A DNA stretch of 64,000 nucleotides, from positions 19,568 through 83,567 of the forward strand of contig JAGWNX010000006.1 in assembly GCA_028872955.1 (NCBI GenBank), read 5' to 3'. Position numbers and translations under genes: made by a program. The DNA comes from Acidobacteriota bacterium (GTDB lineage: Bacteria; Acidobacteriota; Terriglobia; Terriglobales; Acidobacteriaceae). Under the pieces are notes generated by a model. It searched no databases. It was not told where the DNA came from and saw nothing but the letters and a program-made list of their open reading frames with translations. Shown here in pieces: positions 8,619 through 16,604 of this stretch (the first letter of the stretch is position 1; each line of letters starts with the position of its first letter).

Positions 8619-9451
8619 ATGCGCTCTCCGCTACCCTGCCCTCGACGGATGCCCTACACCCTGCTGGCCTGCACCGTGGCCCTTTGCACCCTGACCGCCC
8701 CGGCACCTGCCCAGGCCACCCCACCCCCGTGGTTCCAGCCTGGGCCCAGCCGGGCTCTGCCACCCACACCCAGGTTGCCCCGCCTGCGGAGTTCCACCGC
8801 GCCAGCACCACCCTACAGCAGCCGCTGGGCATCTTTACCGCGCAGACCGACGTAGGCTCCGCCGTTGTGCCGGGCAGTGCCAGCCTGGACGCCGCCATCG
8901 GCACCTACACCGTCCGCTCCGCCGGCTACAACATCTGGTACGGCCGCGACGAGTTTCGCATGCTGTGGCAGCGAGTGACCGACGACGATCTCTCGCTGGC
9001 GGCGGACATCAGCTTCCCCAACCCGGACGGCTACGGCGACCGCAAGGCCGTGCTGATGGTGCGGGCCTCACTGGACGACGACGCCCCGGAGGCCTTCATC
9101 GGGCTGCACGGCGCCGGGATGATCCAACTCGCGCTGCGGCCCACGCGCGGCGCACCTGTCACGGATCTGGAGTACCGCATCAACAGCCGTGGCATGGTGG
9201 CAGGCCCCACCACCGGCGGCCTGGCTACCCTGACCGCGCAACGCATCGGGCTGCGCAAGCACGGCGAATCCTTCAGCCTCTACGTTAGCGTCTCCGGTGA
9301 GCCCATGCACGCCTTTGGCCCACCCATCCACCTGGCGCTACCCGGGCCGTACTATGTGGGCATCGGGTTCTGCTCGCACCTGCCCGCCACCGTGGACTCC
9401 GCCAGGTTCAGCAACGTAATGCTGATGCACGGACCCGCCGAGCCACGCTGA
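8619..9451 (+). pseudogene. Secreted concanavalin/LamG-like beta-sandwich protein, frameshifted after the signal peptide
   Basis: Two plus-strand frames together make one exported protein. The first, from ATG 8619 (or 8649), encodes a signal peptide (MPYTLLACTVALCTLTAP followed by APAQA). The second holds about 220 residues resembling a lectin/glucanase-like beta-sandwich (GTYTVRSAGYNIWYGRDEF, YYVGIGFCSHLP). The frame changes by one base in or just after the C-runs CCCC (8719-8722) and CCCCC (8724-8728); one extra C would restore a continuous frame. It could be a real pseudogene, a phase-variable tract, or a sequencing error. A GTG at 8729 could start the mature part without a signal. It is divergent from the inositol oxygenase gene. 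Ligand unknown. Confidence 0.65.
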
Positions 9452-9474
9452 GCCGCTGACTTGCCGCACCGGAG

Positions 9475-10485
9475 CTAGCTGCCGCCGCTGGAGCGCCGCA
9501 CCACCAGCCGAGGCTCCACCAGCGCCTTGCGCGGCTGGGTGCCCTTCTTGTCCGAGAGCTCCAGCGCCATCTCGCCGGCGATGCGGCCCAACTCGGCCGT
9601 GCCGTGATCGACTGAGCTGAGCGGCACACGCAGGTAGTCTGCATAGCGGAAGTTGCCGCAGCCAACGATTGCAATGTCCTCTGGCACGCGAAGCCCGGCC
9701 TGCAGCGCAGCCTCAATGGCGCCCATGGCGGTCATGTCGTTGTAGCAGAAGACCGCATCGGGCCGCTGGTCGAGGGCAAGCAGCGTGCGCATGGCCTCAA
9801 AGCCGATGCGGTCGCCACGCTCCTCCAGCCGATGCCGTACGATCACCAGCTCCTCATCAACGCTGTGACCTAGCCCCGCCAGGGCTCGCCGGTAGCCGGT
9901 CAGACGGTCAACCGCAGGACTAATGTGCGTGGCGCCGATGTGCGCGATGCGCTTGCGCCCCAGGCTGGCCAGATGCGTCGTGGCAATCTCGCCCACCTTC
10001 ACGTCGTCAGAACCCACAAAGCTGCCCTGCTGCCCGGCAAAGTTGCGGTCAAACAGCAGGTAGGGCTTGGGCTCGTCCCCGGGCTCGAAGAACTCGGCCA
10101 GCTCCTCCTGGCAGGAGGCCAGAATCAGCACGTCCACACCGCGCAGCAGCAGCGTGCGAATCTCCTGCCGCTCCACCTCAGGATCTTCCTCAGAAGAGGC
10201 AAGAATCAGCGCGCGGTTGCTGGCCCGCAGCACGCCGCTCAGCGCCTTGGCAAACTCCGCAAAGTAGGGCTGCAACAGGTCTGGCACCACCAGCCCGACG
10301 GTAAACGTCTTGCCGCTGGCCAGGCCGCGCGCCAGCATGTTGGGCTTGTAGTTCAGCTCCTTCATGCGGTCCAGCACACGCTTGCGCGTGGCCTCTCCGA
10401 TGTCAGGATTGCCGCGCAACACCTTGGATACCGTCACGACGGAGACGCCAAGATCCAGCGCAATGTCTTTTAGTCGAACCGCCAT
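9475..10485 (-). CDS. LacI family transcriptional regulator
   Basis: Sugar-responsive repressor of 336 residues. Its N-terminal helix-turn-helix and hinge are typical (VRLKDIALDLGVSVVTVSKV, then residues ending in NYKPNMLARGLASGKT), followed by a periplasmic-binding-protein-like effector domain (VGLVVPDLLQPYFAEF, GRKRIAHIGA, FCYNDMTAMGAIEA). I start at ATG 10485, giving the family N-terminus; upstream in-frame codons add 14 unlikely residues. It lies 73 bp after the transporter in the same direction, so it is probably in that operon and autoregulated. Two identical GTTAGCGGTAAC sites in front of its own operon and the inositol oxygenase gene are its likely operators. Confidence 0.93.
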   Translation of the reverse strand: MAVRLKDIALDLGVSVVTVSKVLRGNPDIGEATRKRVLDRMKELNYKPNMLARGLASGKTFTVGLVVPDLLQPYFAEFAKALSGVLRASNRALILASSEEDPEVERQEIRTLLLRGVDVLILASCQEELAEFFEPGDEPKPYLLFDRNFAGQQGSFVGSDDVKVGEIATTHLASLGRKRIAHIGATHISPAVDRLTGYRRALAGLGHSVDEELVIVRHRLEERGDRIGFEAMRTLLALDQRPDAVFCYNDMTAMGAIEAALQAGLRVPEDIAIVGCGNFRYADYLRVPLSSVDHGTAELGRIAGEMALELSDKKGTQPRKALVEPRLVVRRSSGGS

Positions 10486-10558
10486 CGCTTCTCTCTCGAA
10501 CATCGTACAGGCAAGCCGCATTCGCACAAAGCGATCTGCCTGTCTGTCGCGCTCGCCG

Positions 10559-11851
10559 CTAGCTGAACTGTGTTCTCCGCCACAGGCTCCAGGTACCCGC
10601 CGCCAGGCTGACCACCAGCACGACCGCCAGCACCGCCACCCAGCGCAGGTTCATCGCCAGCGGAGGCACCACGGCACGCAGCCCCATCCACAGGAAGAAG
10701 CCCGTTGCAGCCGCCACAATCAGATAGTCCCACCAGCGCTTGGTAGAGGTGCGGCTGTCGAACTCGTCGCCTGCCTGCGCCAGCAGCGTCTTGCGATAAT
10801 CCAGCCCATACCGCTCGCACTCGCGTGCAACCGCCTCGTTGGTGGAGGAGTGCTCCTTCTCGCTGGCCACCGCCGTGCTGATAGCCAACGCGCCCAGAAT
10901 CATGCCTGCAGAACCCGCCAGCACCATCAGCCGGTGCGCATGGTCCGCCTTGGCCAGCTCGCCAAACACCAGCGCGCCCCACGCCAGCCCCCAGAGCTGG
11001 TTGGTATTCGAGAGAGGAATGCCCCGGCCAATGCCCAGATACTTCGTCGCAAACTGCTGAAACAGGTCGCCGATCACCCAGACAAAGCCGCCCAGAAACA
11101 GCCAGAAGACCACACCCGGCATATGCAGCAGCGCAAAGGCCGAGGAGTGCCGGCCACCATCCAGCGCCAGCGTGAGCGCCAGCACCGTGCCCAGCTCGCC
11201 CACGGTGAAGGCAGTGACAAACGACAGCGGATTCATGCCGCTCAGGTAGGCCTTGCGATACGGCACATACATGGTGCCCCACATCAGGCTTGCACCGGCC
11301 GCGGCCACTATGCCCGCCAGCGCATGGTGCCGCGCCACCTCGCTGCCGCCCTGCAGCGTGCTGAAGCCCAGCAGAATCGCCGCTGCGACGATGATGACGC
11401 TGCCCAGCACCACCTTGGCGATATTCCGGGCACTGGCGCCCTCCAGCTCGCGAAACAGAACCCGCCCCCAGAACAGACCCACCAGCGAGTTGGCGTTCCA
11501 CAGCGGAAACGCCACGGCCAGCCCGACATCGCGGATGGCAAAGACCGTCAAGGTATTCGCCACCGCCCACAGCGCCCCGGCCAGCAGAGCCCACACAATC
11601 AGGTGCTTCTTCTCCAGCAGGTCTTCCCACACGTAGCTTGTGCCCTTCAGCAGCGTCGGAAAGGTCCACCGCGCCGTGAAGACGCCCGCGACCATGCACA
11701 AGGAGACGGCAAACGGCGAGAAGCCTGCCGTCACCAGTTTGGTAGGTGCCTCTGCCGTGCCCAGCCACACACCTGCCGTCAGGCCGCAGATGACCCCCAG
11801 ACCATGCAGCGAAAGCCTACTCTTGCTCTGTCTTGCCACTACCACTGCCAT
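10559..11851 (-). CDS. GRP/RhaT-like sugar transporter
   Basis: Inner-membrane sugar permease of 430 residues with about ten hydrophobic segments in two repeats (drug/metabolite transporter fold). Sequence such as VWLGTAEAPTKLV, PLWNANSLVGLFWGRVLF and PLSNTNQLWGLAWGALVFGEL resembles the glucose/ribose porter and RhaT group. A hydrophilic loop of about 60 residues precedes the last two membrane segments. The ATG at 11851 has a GAGG 11 bases upstream; a GTG at 11923 directly follows the stop of the upstream small gene and is an alternative. Cotranscription with the small gene and lacI behind a LacI-type operator argues for uptake of an inducible sugar or polyol, unknown in detail. Confidence 0.85.
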   Translation of the reverse strand: MAVVVARQSKSRLSLHGLGVICGLTAGVWLGTAEAPTKLVTAGFSPFAVSLCMVAGVFTARWTFPTLLKGTSYVWEDLLEKKHLIVWALLAGALWAVANTLTVFAIRDVGLAVAFPLWNANSLVGLFWGRVLFRELEGASARNIAKVVLGSVIIVAAAILLGFSTLQGGSEVARHHALAGIVAAAGASLMWGTMYVPYRKAYLSGMNPLSFVTAFTVGELGTVLALTLALDGGRHSSAFALLHMPGVVFWLFLGGFVWVIGDLFQQFATKYLGIGRGIPLSNTNQLWGLAWGALVFGELAKADHAHRLMVLAGSAGMILGALAISTAVASEKEHSSTNEAVARECERYGLDYRKTLLAQAGDEFDSRTSTKRWWDYLIVAAATGFFLWMGLRAVVPPLAMNLRWVAVLAVVLVVSLAAGTWSLWRRTQFS

Positions 11852-11923
11852 TCCGTTGCCCACCTCATCAACTACCCGCGCACCCAGCACCGTCGATTGC
11901 TGCGCCGCTTCATGCCGTACCAC

Positions 11924-12028
11924 CTAATGCAGCACCACCAGCAGCACAATGCCCGCCAGCAACACCACCAGCGGCACCAGAAAGTGGCTGTCCGTCAGCA
12001 CTGCCCGCACCCTGCTTCTCTGTGCCAT
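11924..12028 (-). CDS. Small single-pass membrane protein (34 residues) leading the transporter operon
   Basis: A 34-codon frame, MAQRSRVRAVLTDSHFLVPL followed by VVLLAGIVLLVVLH: a basic N-terminus and one hydrophobic helix. GGAGG lies four bases before the ATG. It is the first frame after the operator-controlled promoter and ends where the transporter's earliest possible GTG begins. It could be a small partner of the transporter or a leader peptide coupling translation. I do not recognise a named family. Confidence 0.6.
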   Translation of the reverse strand: MAQRSRVRAVLTDSHFLVPLVVLLAGIVLLVVLH

Positions 12029-12060
12029 TCGGCCTCCGTCTCCCTTGCAAAACGCTGTGA

Positions 12061-12110
12061 GTTAGCGGTAACGCAACCCTCACCCTACCCATCTGCTCCG
12101 CCTGTGTCAA
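12061..12110 (-). promoter_or_regulatory. Promoter and LacI-type operator of the transporter/lacI operon
   Basis: On the minus strand: -35 TTGACA (12105-12110), a 17-bp spacer, a weak -10 TAGGGT (12082-12087), then GTTAGCGGTAAC (12061-12072, plus-strand reading), identical to the site at 8516-8527 and placed just after the expected transcription start. The start codon of the small membrane protein is 32 bases further. Confidence 0.75.
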
Positions 12111-12124
12111 TCCTTACTGCCAGC

Positions 12125-14089
12125 TCACCGCTGCGGCTCCAGATCCAGCGTCAGCACAGCAAACGGTGCCAGCGTAAAGGTGTGGGGCTGGCCCGCCCGC
12201 AGCTGCAGCGAAGGCTGCGCCGCATCCTGGTGCCACGGGCTGTGCGCCCGGTACACCTGCGCCGCCCCCGCAGGCAGCTCCAGCACGCGGCCCGCATCCA
12301 GCGTAATGGAGGCCGTCTGGGCGCCCGGGTTACGCAGCGTGAGGATCGCCTTGCGTGGAGACCATGCCGCCCATCCGTAGATTTGTAACCAGTTTGGATC
12401 GCCTCCCACCCAGTGCGTGTCCTGCAGCACATCTGCGTTGCGGCGCGACCACTTTGCCGCCTCGGCCAGGTCGTCCCAGTTCTGTGCCGTCAGCAGCGTA
12501 GGCGTTACATACAGCTCCTGCAGCTGCGTGCCGCTGCCAAAGTACGACCGCACCTCGCTGGCAAAGTCGTTGCCGGGGTCAGCCTCCAGTCCGGGCCTGC
12601 CCTGCGCATACAGGATGCCGTGCAGCATCAACGAGTTCAGCGGATACAACGGCCCGCGCTGCACGATGTGCGCGTACACGTCGCCATCGCGATAGGTGAT
12701 CCACTGCTGACGCTTGGTCCCCACGCCGGCAAAGTCGGAGTCCTCGCCGCCGCGCCAGATGGAGTCCGCGTACAGCACCCAGAAGGGCGAGGCATCGGTG
12801 CCAGTCGTCAGGTTGATGTAGATGTCCGGCTTGGCCGCGCGCAGCTCGCCGATGAGGTGGATCATTGCGCTGAAGTCACTGTCAAACCGGCTACCCGGAA
12901 AGACCGAGTCCGCATTGCCCGTGCCATCAAACTTGAACTGGTTGACGCCATACTCGCGGATCATCTTCAGGCACACGTCGCGAAAGGCATCGTAATAGCG
13001 CGGCCCGGAGAGCGCATACCCGTCACGCACCACCTCGTATCCCTGCGTGCGCCCGTAGGCGATGCGCTCCTGTCGCGGCTTGGAGTAGCCGCCCCACGGC
13101 GACATCCATACGCCCGGCGCGGCATGGAACTCCGCCGCAGCCTGCCGCACCGCCGTAAAGCCCTGCGGAAAGCCCGCGTGAAACTGCCACAGCGAGGCAT
13201 GGTTATCCCAGCCATCGTCGAACAGGAACGAGTCCAGCGTAACGCCGCGCTTGACGCTCAACTCTTCGCCGAAGCGGCGCACGCGGTCGATCGCGAAGGC
13301 CTCGTCGTAGGGCTGAAAAGCCGGCGCGTCCAGCCACGTGTTGTAGTGCAGGAAGGTCCGGTAGGGGTGGGCTCGCTCGCGCTCCAGGTAAGCCAGAAAG
13401 CCGCGCCGTAGCTGGCCCGGCGCAGCCACGCCGATCACGGCGGAGTAGGTAATGCTCTGCCCATGCTGCAACGGCAGCGTCCGCTCCAGCCAGGCGCTGC
13501 CTTCGTCCTGGCGCGCCCGGCTCACCGCAAGCGGATGTTCCAGACCGAGAAAGAAGTTGCCCGCAACCAGCGGGGAACCCGCCGTGACGCCTTCCACACG
13601 AACGCCCGCGGCATGCACGTCGATCAGTTGCACACGACGAATCGCCAGATCGTGCTGCGGCGCTGAAATTGTAACTTCCTGCCTTACATAACCCGAGCCG
13701 GCCCGCAGTTGCAGACGATAGAGGACGCGCAGCGCGCCAGCAGCATCGGCAAGCGTGGCGGTCATCTCTTCGCCGCTGTCACGCTCGGCAGCGCGCACTG
13801 CGTTCGGGTCTGCCGGCAGCGCGTGCACCATGGGCGCGGCGGTCAGGGTCAGGTCCTCGGCACGCACCACGCCCTCCTCGGCAAGCTCCAGGGCAAAGGC
13901 GCTCGCCAGCACCACGCGCTGGTGGGTGGCAAGGTCAGTAACGGCAACGTCGCGCAGATGCCCGCCCTTCGCCTGCCAGGTAACCTGCACCGACGCATTG
14001 GCCAGCTGGTCGCTCTGCTGCGCCGCTGCCACACTGGTTCCCGCACAGCCCAGCCAAAAGGCCAGCACAACTCCACGCACAACCTGCAT
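12125..14089 (-). CDS. Secreted clan GH-D-like (alpha-galactosidase-type, 'enterotoxin' family) glycoside hydrolase
   Basis: Exported protein of 654 residues: signal peptide (VVLAFWLGCAGTSVAAAQ), an N-terminal beta-sandwich, a TIM barrel, and a C-terminal beta domain. Barrel motifs LDSFLFDDGWDNH, GVWMSPWGGYSKP, NQFKFDGTGN and WRGGEDSDFAG match the GH27/GH36-like architecture; the Asp of KFDG would be the nucleophile and an Asp in the EDSDFAG region the acid. Similar proteins are often annotated enterotoxin, but a glycosidase is more likely. The ATG at 14089 has AAGGAGG eight bases upstream. It is divergent from the GH39 gene. Specificity (alpha-galactoside or other) is inferred only. Confidence 0.75.
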   Translation of the reverse strand: MQVVRGVVLAFWLGCAGTSVAAAQQSDQLANASVQVTWQAKGGHLRDVAVTDLATHQRVVLASAFALELAEEGVVRAEDLTLTAAPMVHALPADPNAVRAAERDSGEEMTATLADAAGALRVLYRLQLRAGSGYVRQEVTISAPQHDLAIRRVQLIDVHAAGVRVEGVTAGSPLVAGNFFLGLEHPLAVSRARQDEGSAWLERTLPLQHGQSITYSAVIGVAAPGQLRRGFLAYLERERAHPYRTFLHYNTWLDAPAFQPYDEAFAIDRVRRFGEELSVKRGVTLDSFLFDDGWDNHASLWQFHAGFPQGFTAVRQAAAEFHAAPGVWMSPWGGYSKPRQERIAYGRTQGYEVVRDGYALSGPRYYDAFRDVCLKMIREYGVNQFKFDGTGNADSVFPGSRFDSDFSAMIHLIGELRAAKPDIYINLTTGTDASPFWVLYADSIWRGGEDSDFAGVGTKRQQWITYRDGDVYAHIVQRGPLYPLNSLMLHGILYAQGRPGLEADPGNDFASEVRSYFGSGTQLQELYVTPTLLTAQNWDDLAEAAKWSRRNADVLQDTHWVGGDPNWLQIYGWAAWSPRKAILTLRNPGAQTASITLDAGRVLELPAGAAQVYRAHSPWHQDAAQPSLQLRAGQPHTFTLAPFAVLTLDLEPQR

Positions 14090-14175
14090 TCTGCCACCCT
14101 CCTTAGGACGCGTCCCCAATCATAGCCGTGCCCATGCTTGACAGTACCAGCGCGTTGCCACTACCGTTGCCGGGC

Positions 14176-15846
14176 ATGAAAACGATAACGTTATTTATTG
14201 CGCTGCGCACCTGCGCGCTGCTTCCTCTGCTTGCCGCCACGCTGCCAGCACCGGCTCAGCAGACGGCCGCCGGTGCTTCGGAGATCCGCCTCGCCGCCAG
14301 CGCCACGGCACCCGGCACACCGCTCGTCCACTTCTGGAGCAAGGTAGTCGGCGCAGGCCGCGCCAACGAGGGGCTCCGCGCCACATGGCAGGAGGAGCTG
14401 GGCACTGCGCACCGCGACGCTGGCTTCCAGTACGTGCGCTTCCATGGCCTGTTCCACGACGACATGTTCGTCTACCGCGAAGACGCCCACGGCAACCCGG
14501 TCTATAACTTCCAGTACATCGACGACCTCTTCGACCGCATGCTCGCGCAAGGCGTACGACCCTTCGTCGAGCTGAGCTTCGTGCCCTCCGAGATGGCCAG
14601 CGTCAAAGGCACCACCTTCTGGTGGAAGGCAAACGGCAGCCCGCCCACGGACAATGCCAAGTGGGCTGCGCTGGTGCACGCCACCGTGCAGCACTGGGTG
14701 GACCGCTACGGCGCAGACGAGGTGCGCACCTGGTACTTTGAGGTGTGGAACGAGCCCAACCTCAAGGGCTTCTTCCACGGCACACAGCAACAGTACTTTG
14801 AGCTGTACCGCGTCACCGCGCAGACGATCAAGGCCATTGACCCGGCGCTGCGCGTCGGCGGCCCGGCCACCAGCAACTTCGTCCTGGACCAGCAGGCGGT
14901 ACAGGCGGCACAGGCCACGGGCAAGCCGTTTGATCCGCTCAGCATCCCCTGGCGGCCAATCTGGATCGAAGACTTCCTCGCCTATTGCAACGCCAACCAT
15001 CTGCCGGTGGACTTCGTCTCCACCCATCCCTACCCGCAGGACTTCGCCATCGACGAGCCCGGCCAGCCGCGCAGCCGCGGCCTGCGCCGCTCCATCGACT
15101 CCACCCACGACGACCTCGCCATGCTGCGCCGCATCATCGACGCCAGTCCCTACCCGCACGCTGAGATCCAGCTAACCGAGTGGAGCTCCAGCCCCTCGCC
15201 GCTGGACCACTCCCACGACTCACTGGCCGCCGCAGCCTTCATCGCCAAGACCAACCTGGAGTCCGCAGGTCTGGTGGACTCGCTCTCCTATTGGGTGTTT
15301 ACCGATGTGTTTGAAGAGAACCGGTTGACCGACTCAATCTTTCACGGCGGCTTCGGGCTCATCAACTACCAGCAGATCGTCAAGCCCGCCTTCCACGCCT
15401 ACCGCATGATGCACCAGCTCGGCGACGAACGGCTGGCGCAGACGCCCGGTGCCATCATCACGCGGTCACACGGCAGCGGCAAGCTGACCGCGCTGGCCTA
15501 TAACTACCCGCCGGAGGTGCGTGTGGCGCTGCCCGTAGCCGATACACTGGCCCAGGCCGACGCCATGGACGCCACCGGCAGCGCGCGCCGCCTAAGCCTG
15601 CACTTCACCGGCCTGCCGCCCGGCGCCAGCTTCCGCGTAGAGACGCTGGACCGCAACCACGGCAACGCCGTCGCCATGTGGGAGGCCATGGGCAAGCCCG
15701 AACCGCCAAACCCGGCCCAGACCCGCACCCTTCGCCAGGCAGCCCGCGCCACCGCCCTCGAAGTGCTGCAGGCCACACCCGCAGGCACACTCGACCTCGA
15801 CCGCACGCTGGCTCCGTGGAGCCTGGTGCTGGTGCAGCAGCAGTAA
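14176..15846 (+). CDS. Secreted GH39 family glycoside hydrolase (beta-xylosidase-like)
   Basis: Retaining glycosidase of 556 residues with a signal peptide (MKTITLFIALRTCALLPLLA, ending at PAPAQQ). The GH39 acid/base Glu lies in WYFEVWNEPNLKGFF and the nucleophile Glu in IQLTEWSSSP; a further conserved stretch is FVSTHPYPQDF. The family includes beta-xylosidases and alpha-L-iduronidases, and the substrate cannot be chosen from sequence alone. I start at ATG 14176 because the signal peptide begins there; in-frame upstream codons from 14128 would bury it. No Shine-Dalgarno is visible. A perfect palindrome GGACGCGTCC (14106-14115) lies in the short divergent promoter region. Confidence 0.88.
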   Translation: MKTITLFIALRTCALLPLLAATLPAPAQQTAAGASEIRLAASATAPGTPLVHFWSKVVGAGRANEGLRATWQEELGTAHRDAGFQYVRFHGLFHDDMFVYREDAHGNPVYNFQYIDDLFDRMLAQGVRPFVELSFVPSEMASVKGTTFWWKANGSPPTDNAKWAALVHATVQHWVDRYGADEVRTWYFEVWNEPNLKGFFHGTQQQYFELYRVTAQTIKAIDPALRVGGPATSNFVLDQQAVQAAQATGKPFDPLSIPWRPIWIEDFLAYCNANHLPVDFVSTHPYPQDFAIDEPGQPRSRGLRRSIDSTHDDLAMLRRIIDASPYPHAEIQLTEWSSSPSPLDHSHDSLAAAAFIAKTNLESAGLVDSLSYWVFTDVFEENRLTDSIFHGGFGLINYQQIVKPAFHAYRMMHQLGDERLAQTPGAIITRSHGSGKLTALAYNYPPEVRVALPVADTLAQADAMDATGSARRLSLHFTGLPPGASFRVETLDRNHGNAVAMWEAMGKPEPPNPAQTRTLRQAARATALEVLQATPAGTLDLDRTLAPWSLVLVQQQ

Positions 15847-16000
15847 GGGCGGCGAACAGCGCGCTGCCTGACTCACTCCGATGAATTGGCTTGAGGAGTT
15901 GCGGAGAAGGAGAAGTGGCTGGGACAGCTTTCGTTCGATGGACACCTATGTTGAGGCGGAATGTCCGCGTCTCTAGTGCCATCTGGAATCGAAGGAGAAT

Positions 16001-16129
16001 GGTCGGGACGATTCGATCTGAACGAGCGACCTCACCCACCATTGTGGGGAGCAGAGAGGAAAACGGTCGGGACGACTAGATTCGAACGAGCGACCTCACC
16101 CACCATTGTGGGGAGCTGAAAAGGAAAAT
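16001..16129 (-). repeat. Two tandem copies of the tRNA-Pro 3' part upstream of nothing, downstream of the intact tRNA
   Basis: Two blocks, 16001-16064 and 16065-16129, each begin with GGTCGGGACGA (the complement of the tRNA acceptor 3' strand), continue through T-arm and variable-loop sequence (GACCTCACCCACC) and stop near the anticodon stem. They then diverge into a purine-rich spacer ending GGAAAA. The period is 64-65 bp and leads straight into the real tRNA. The inner copy is nearly identical to the tRNA 3' part; the outer is more diverged. Neither can fold as a whole tRNA. Confidence 0.85.
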
Positions 16130-16205
16130 GGTCGGGACGACTAGATTCGAACTAGCGACCTCACCCACCCCAAGGGTGCGCTCTACCAGGCTGAGCCACG
16201 TCCCG
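16129..16205 (-). tRNA. tRNA-Pro (anticodon GGG)
   Basis: A 77-base cloverleaf on the minus strand: acceptor CGGGACG/CGTCCCG, anticodon stem CACCC/GGGTG with loop TTGGGGT (anticodon GGG), T-loop TTCGAAT, discriminator A and an encoded CCA. D-arm sequence is GCTCAGCCTGGTAGAGC. All stems pair. Confidence 0.97.
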
Positions 16206-16292
16206 ACGTGTTGCCCACCCTCCAGGCGGAGGATAGCGGGGTTGTACTGTTTGTAGTGTACACGATGCAGGCCGGGCAGCCCCAGCCGGCCT

Positions 16293-16565
16293 CTACGAGC
16301 TGGGGGCCACGAACTCCTTGGGCAGCGTGCCGCCTGCGCCAAAGAAGAAGTCGTTCATCTGCTCCACCAGAAACTCCTGCGCCTCGCGCGTCCAGGGCTG
16401 CAGGCGATACTCGTTCAGCAGCATCTTCTGCCGCTCTACCCACTCGCCCCAGGCCTTCTGGCTGACGCTCTTGAAGATCTTCTGGCCAAAGTCAGAGTCA
16501 AACGGCGGCTCGTCCAGCCCTTCCATCTCTGCCTTGTACTTTGCGCAAAACACCATGTGTGCCAT
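16293..16565 (-). CDS. yggX: YggX family Fe(II)-trafficking / oxidative damage protection protein
   Basis: Small cytoplasmic protein of 90 residues. MVFCAKYKAEMEGLDEPPF and WVERQKMLLNEYRL, plus a C-terminal FLVEQMNDFFFG, match the YggX family, linked in enterobacteria to protection of Fe-S clusters. The conserved N-terminal Cys is present. GAGGAG lies upstream of the chosen ATG and TACAAT is a plausible -10. The partner of this protein here is unknown. Confidence 0.93.
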   Translation of the reverse strand: MAHMVFCAKYKAEMEGLDEPPFDSDFGQKIFKSVSQKAWGEWVERQKMLLNEYRLQPWTREAQEFLVEQMNDFFFGAGGTLPKEFVAPSS

Positions 16566-16604
16566 CGTCCCAAACTCCTCGTTCTCGATTGTAGCGTCTA
16601 CCGT

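Noticed and set aside
7658-9451. Continuous 597-codon plus-strand frame across the inositol oxygenase region
   Set aside because: The first half is antisense to inositol oxygenase; only the part after about 8730 is real lectin-like coding sequence.
15910-15970. A third, more decayed tRNA-Pro fragment
   Set aside because: Only loose similarity (GGCTGGGACAGC, TTCGATGG); too weak to count.
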